A stretch of 9,982 bases of DNA from an uncultured bacterium. GTDB lineage: Bacteria; Bacillota; Clostridia; Lachnospirales; Lachnospiraceae. Positions 7,604 through 9,982 of this stretch are shown here, piece after piece. Under the pieces are notes generated by a model. It searched no databases. It was not told where the DNA came from and saw only the letters and a program-made list of their open reading frames with translations. Each line of letters opens with the position of its first letter. Position 1 is the stretch's first letter. The translations under genes were made by a program, and so were the position numbers. The stretch spans positions 1-9,982 of the forward strand of contig CALBJL010000132.1 of the NCBI GenBank assembly GCA_937893485.1, written 5' to 3'.

Positions 7604-8152
7604 TTAACGCTCACTCATCAGGCTCATGATCATACCGGCTGTCTCGACGACTCCCGTGCCGTTGTCCATGCTCGCCTTTTGCAGATAGCGGTGCGCCTCC
7701 GGCTCCGTCAATCCGTTTCGTTCCATGAGCAGCATCTTTGCACGCTCGATCGTGCGCTGTTCCTCCTGCGAACGCACACGCGGTCTGGCTCGCATCTTTT
7801 TGCGCCAGCGCGAATACGCATAGCTCATGACCTCCATCGTGGACAACAGCTCATTCACGTGCAGCGGAGTCGATAAACTGAACACATCGGGAATGACACG
7901 CGCCTCGACGTAATCCTTCGGGCCGATCATCAGAAACTGGAAGTTCTTGCCGGCACTGTCATAGATGTCGATCGCCATCCCATCGACCAGCCTGTAGTTG
8001 CTGACGATGATTCCGCTGTCGCACTCGCTCGCCGCCTGCAGCGCCTGTGCGACGGTGGACACCGATGCATCCACCTGATAGCCTGCTTTGCGCAGCACAT
8101 TTTTCAAGCTCTTTGCTGTTTCAGGTTTTGGAAATACTAAAATAATATTCAT
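7604..8152 (-). CDS. ANTAR-domain regulator with degenerate receiver domain
   Basis: The 182-residue protein has a receiver-like N-terminal half (about 1-115), a basic linker (RWRKKMRARPRVR, 115-127) and a C-terminal ANTAR domain (about 128-182). The latter shows the helical pattern TIERAKMLLMERNGLTEPEA around 134-153 and ends in VETAGMIMSLM. ANTAR domains bind paired RNA hairpins and prevent transcription termination. The receiver half has lost its phosphorylation chemistry: the acceptor Asp position is N52 (VSNYRLVDG), the conserved Lys position is T95 (STPL), and the N-terminal acidic pair is absent (VFPKPE). It is therefore probably not a phosphorylated response regulator; control may come through a ligand or protein partner. 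ATG 8152 starts 19 nt after the glnA stop, with GGAGAG upstream at rather long spacing. A TTG start at 8197 inside glnA is less likely. ANTAR proteins beside glnA are known in clostridia, suggesting a role in nitrogen control, by inference. Confidence 0.88.
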   Translation of the reverse strand: MNIILVFPKPETAKSLKNVLRKAGYQVDASVSTVAQALQAASECDSGIIVSNYRLVDGMAIDIYDSAGKNFQFLMIGPKDYVEARVIPDVFSLSTPLHVNELLSTMEVMSYAYSRWRKKMRARPRVRSQEEQRTIERAKMLLMERNGLTEPEAHRYLQKASMDNGTGVVETAGMIMSLMSER

Positions 8153-8171
8153 TCGTGTGAGTCTCTCCGCG

Positions 8172-9503
8172 TTAGAATTTGTATAAGTATTCCTCAAGTT
8201 CCCAATCTGTCACCTGTGTACGGTAAGTCACCCACTCCTGCTTTTTGATTTTCAACAGCTTGTTGCAGATATGGCTGCCAAGTACGTTTCGCACAAACTC
8301 ATCCGACTCAAAGCAGTCGATCGCCTCCTTTAAGGATTCCGGCATCCGCGCGATGTTCAGTGTCTCCTTTTCCGCATCGCTCATCGCAAATACGTTCATC
8401 TGTACCTCTGCCGGAGGCTTGATCCGGTTTTTGATGCCGTTAAGACCGGCTGCCAGACACAGCGCCAGCGACAGATACGGATTCATGGAAGGATCGGGGC
8501 TGCGCAGCTCAATGCGCTTATTCGAATCCTTTACCATCGGGATGCGGATAAGCGGTGTACGGTTTGTAAATGACCACGCAACGTCTGTCGGTGCCTCATA
8601 GCCGGGCACGAGTCTCTTATAGGAATTCACGAGCGGATTCATAATCAGCGTCATTGCCTGCACATGCTTCATAATACCGCCGATAAAATAATATGCTTCT
8701 TTGCTTAGCCCATACCTGCCTTCGGGATCGTAGAAAATATTTTCCCCGTCACGGGTCAGTGACATGTTCAGATGTACGCCGCTGCCTGCCACATCTGCCT
8801 TCGGCTTGGGCATAAAACTCGCAAACAGTCCGTGCCGCTTGGCAACGGTCTTGACCGCCAGCTTGAACGTCATGAAATCATCCGCGATCGCCAGTGCCTC
8901 CTTGTATTTAAAATCTACCTCATGCTGTCCGGCTGCCACCTCGTGATGGGATGCCTCGATCTCACAGCCCATGTCCTCCATCGTGAGGACGATGTCACGC
9001 CTTGCATTCTCGCCTGAATCATTCGGTCCAAGGTCAAAATATCCTGCGCGCTCTCTCGTTTTCAGTGTCGGATTGCCCTCCTCATCGGTATTCAACAGGA
9101 AAAACTCGCATTCCGGACCGACCTGAAACTCATAGCCCATCTCCTTCGCCTCTGCGAGCACACGCTTTAACACGCCGCGCGGATCTCCCTTGTAGGGCTT
9201 CTCATTTGCGCCGTACACATCACAGATAATACGCGCCACCTTGCCCTGCTGCGGTCTCCACGGAAAGATCGCAAACGTATCCGGATCCGGATACAGATAC
9301 ATATCGGACTCCTCCACACGCGCAAAGCCCTCGATCGATGATCCGTCAAACACATACTGGTTGTTAAGTGCGCGCTCCAACTGGTTTTTCGTGATTGCCA
9401 CGTTTTTGAGTGTACCGAACAGATCCGTAAACTGCAAACGGATAAATTCAACATCTTCTTCGTCTACCATCTGTAAAATATCCTGTTTTGTGTAATGTGA
9501 CAT
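8172..9503 (-). CDS. glnA: Glutamine synthetase, type I (GSI-alpha-like)
   Basis: This 443-residue enzyme forms glutamine from glutamate, ammonia and ATP, as a cytoplasmic dodecamer in this family. The beta-grasp N-terminal domain contains FTDLFGTLKN (25-34) and FDGSSIEGFARVEESDM (52-68). The catalytic domain carries the metal and substrate residues E131 and E133 (GPECEFF), E188 and E195 (HHEVAAGQHEVDF), H244 (GSGVHLNMS), the flap Glu in LVPGYEAP (298-305) and E332 (KRIELRSPDPS). The length and the lack of the adenylylation-site region of longer GSI-beta enzymes indicate the short, feedback-inhibited Gram-positive type. R62 falls at the position linked to glutamine feedback in Bacillus. ATG 9503 follows AAAGGAG at 9 nt. 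It is the first gene of glnA-ANTAR-dapF-dapL. I could not identify a convincing promoter; TTGCAA-N18-TTTAGT within 9548-9577 is a weak candidate. The region upstream is filled by two long palindromes. Confidence 0.97.
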   Translation of the reverse strand: MSHYTKQDILQMVDEEDVEFIRLQFTDLFGTLKNVAITKNQLERALNNQYVFDGSSIEGFARVEESDMYLYPDPDTFAIFPWRPQQGKVARIICDVYGANEKPYKGDPRGVLKRVLAEAKEMGYEFQVGPECEFFLLNTDEEGNPTLKTRERAGYFDLGPNDSGENARRDIVLTMEDMGCEIEASHHEVAAGQHEVDFKYKEALAIADDFMTFKLAVKTVAKRHGLFASFMPKPKADVAGSGVHLNMSLTRDGENIFYDPEGRYGLSKEAYYFIGGIMKHVQAMTLIMNPLVNSYKRLVPGYEAPTDVAWSFTNRTPLIRIPMVKDSNKRIELRSPDPSMNPYLSLALCLAAGLNGIKNRIKPPAEVQMNVFAMSDAEKETLNIARMPESLKEAIDCFESDEFVRNVLGSHICNKLLKIKKQEWVTYRTQVTDWELEEYLYKF

Positions 9504-9558
9504 TTGTGTATTCTCCTTTATATAATGAAATTTTTAGGTAATTGCGAAACTAAACATG

Positions 9559-9614
9559 TTGCCCGGCGGCGGTTGCAATCGTATCCCGATCAGGCTGCTC
9601 CGATTGCCCGGCGG
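9559..9614. repeat. Direct repeat of TTGCCCGGCGG
   Basis: The 11-mer TTGCCCGGCGG occurs at 9559-9569 and again at 9604-9614, 45 bp apart. Both copies lie within palindrome A, and the first belongs to its main stem. The second copy could take the place of the first in pairing with 9708-9715, giving an alternative fold. Confidence 0.55.
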
Positions 9615-9705
9615 TGTCTCGCTTTGTTTTGCCAAGTACTTCTGGTTCTGTCTGTAAGCTCGCACTTCGCCGAACAAACGTCGCATCTAACGGGAACTCC
9701 TGCAA

Positions 9706-9718
9706 CTGCCGCCGGCAG
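9706..9718. repeat. Short GC-rich hairpin inside palindrome A
   Basis: CTGCC-GCC-GGCAG forms a 5-bp stem with a 3-nt loop. It overlaps the right arm of the large palindrome and would compete with the long-range fold. No T-run follows on either side, so it is not an intrinsic terminator. Confidence 0.4.
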
Positions 9719-9761
9719 CCATATGTTACGCAACGATTGTAAACAATTCATAGCCTAAAGC

Positions 9762-9976
9762 GACATGTGAGCACAAGGCACGATTCGTTTTGGATGCAGC
9801 GCGAGCAATTGTGCATCTGTTTGCTGCCTTTGCACGATGGAGATGAGACTCCAAATTGTGGAAGCCTATGCTGACACAATTTTGCTTTGCGGAGGCTCAT
9901 CGGAATGAACCGTGCAATAAAGCAAACCAGATGCACTTGCGGGAGCTGCAAATACGAGATATGGTGCTCACATGTC
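9762..9976. repeat. Long imperfect palindrome B (215 bp) with 13-bp perfect terminal inverted repeats
   Basis: The ends GACATGTGAGCAC (9762-9774) and GTGCTCACATGTC (9964-9976) are perfect reverse complements. Further paired segments lie inside in nested order: 9811-9825 with 9921-9936 (15 pairs, one bulged C), 9830-9836 with 9911-9917 (TTGCACG/CGTGCAA), 9842-9852 with 9891-9901 (10 of 11), and 9853-9860 with 9875-9882 (AAATTGTG/CACAATTT). The apical loop is 14 nt. Together this gives about 53 base pairs. The layout fits a miniature inverted-repeat element or a stable long-hairpin RNA. No transposase gene or evident target duplication is visible, and only 6 bp remain on the right side. Confidence 0.75.
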
Positions 9977-9982
9977 TCAAAA

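Larger units (their letters stand above)
9542..9733. repeat. Long imperfect palindrome A (about 190 bp), possible structured RNA or repeat element
   Basis: Nested complementary segments share one axis: 9542-9546 with 9729-9733 (TTGCG/CGCAA), 9553-9557 with 9723-9727, 9563-9577 with 9701-9715 (15 pairs, one G-T), 9584-9588 with 9691-9695, and 9620-9629 with 9672-9680 (one bulge, one G-T). The GC-rich 15-pair block is the strongest. An alternative local stem, 9575-9581 with 9601-9607, competes with part of it. The strand of any transcript is unknown; on the minus strand it would form part of a glnA leader. Confidence 0.6.
9504..9982. other. Intergenic region upstream of glnA with two long palindromes and no convincing gene
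   Basis: The 479 bp to the window edge hold no reading frame with a plausible start site or recognisable domain. The first 37 bp carry the glnA ribosome binding site and AT-rich DNA. The remainder consists of two adjacent long imperfect inverted repeats, separated by 28 bp that contain the small inverted repeat ATTGT-AA-ACAAT (9736-9747). No T-box, tRNA or known riboswitch core was recognised on either strand. Confidence 0.7.

Noticed and set aside
8153..8197. TTG at 8197 as start of the ANTAR regulator
   Set aside because: It would begin inside glnA without a ribosome binding site, and the extra 15 residues precede the normal receiver-fold opening MNIILVF.
9504..9758. 84-codon plus-strand frame over palindrome A
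   Set aside because: It has no plausible start signal, runs antisense to the glnA leader, and its composition follows the inverted repeat.
9748..9951. 67-codon minus-strand frame in palindrome B
   Set aside because: It lies almost wholly inside the long palindrome, has no ribosome binding site, and its sequence is dictated by the hairpin arms. Probably spurious, although its Cys-rich product could be annotated as a small protein in databases.
9762..9976. Palindrome B as an intrinsic terminator
   Set aside because: It is far too long, and no T-run follows on either strand (GCTTTAGG leftward, TCAAAA rightward).
9504..9982. T-box, 6S RNA or SRP RNA upstream of glnA
   Set aside because: I found no T-box AGGGTGG core and no conserved SRP or 6S sequence that I could recognise. 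A long bulged hairpin alone is not enough to name one.

Overview
The window reads as a Firmicutes chromosome segment of roughly balanced GC content, most likely a Lachnospiraceae-type gut clostridium. The grounds are strong GGAG-type ribosome binding sites, a HemZ radical-SAM protein, a short-form (GSI-alpha-like) glutamine synthetase followed by an ANTAR regulator, and the DapL aminotransferase route to meso-diaminopimelate. This assignment is inference from gene content; no 16S or other marker lies in the window.

Left part (1-4266, minus strand): a tight operon transcribed right to left, rel (bifunctional (p)ppGpp synthetase/hydrolase) -> metallo-beta-lactamase-fold hydrolase -> hemZ. The rel stop and the hydrolase start share one base (TGATG). 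hemZ starts 4 nt after the hydrolase stop and runs off the left edge, losing its C-terminus.

Centre (4267-5491): an AT-rich divergent intergenic region carries a perfect TATAAT for rel, an 18-bp perfect palindrome and a TTGACG-type promoter candidate facing right. Then comes the only plus-strand gene, a secreted right-handed beta-helix (pectate-lyase-like) protein. It is broken by one in-frame TGA at codon 167 and looks shortened inside, so I call it a pseudogene. Its 3' end overlaps the 3' end of dapL by 14 bp, tail to tail.

Right part (5478-9503, minus strand): a co-directional cluster glnA -> ANTAR regulator -> dapF -> dapL with gaps of 19, 29 and 18 nt. It joins glutamine synthesis, a probable RNA-binding antitermination regulator and the last two steps to meso-diaminopimelate (peptidoglycan and lysine precursor). 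DapL uses glutamate as amino donor, so the cluster is tied together by glutamate/glutamine metabolism. The regulator's receiver-like domain lacks the phospho-acceptor Asp and the conserved Lys.

Right edge (9504-9982): no convincing gene. Two consecutive long imperfect palindromes (about 9542-9733 and 9762-9976) fill nearly all of the region upstream of glnA. Each can fold into a long, bulged hairpin. They may be mobile palindromic repeats, structured RNAs or a long glnA leader, and are the most unexplained part of the window.
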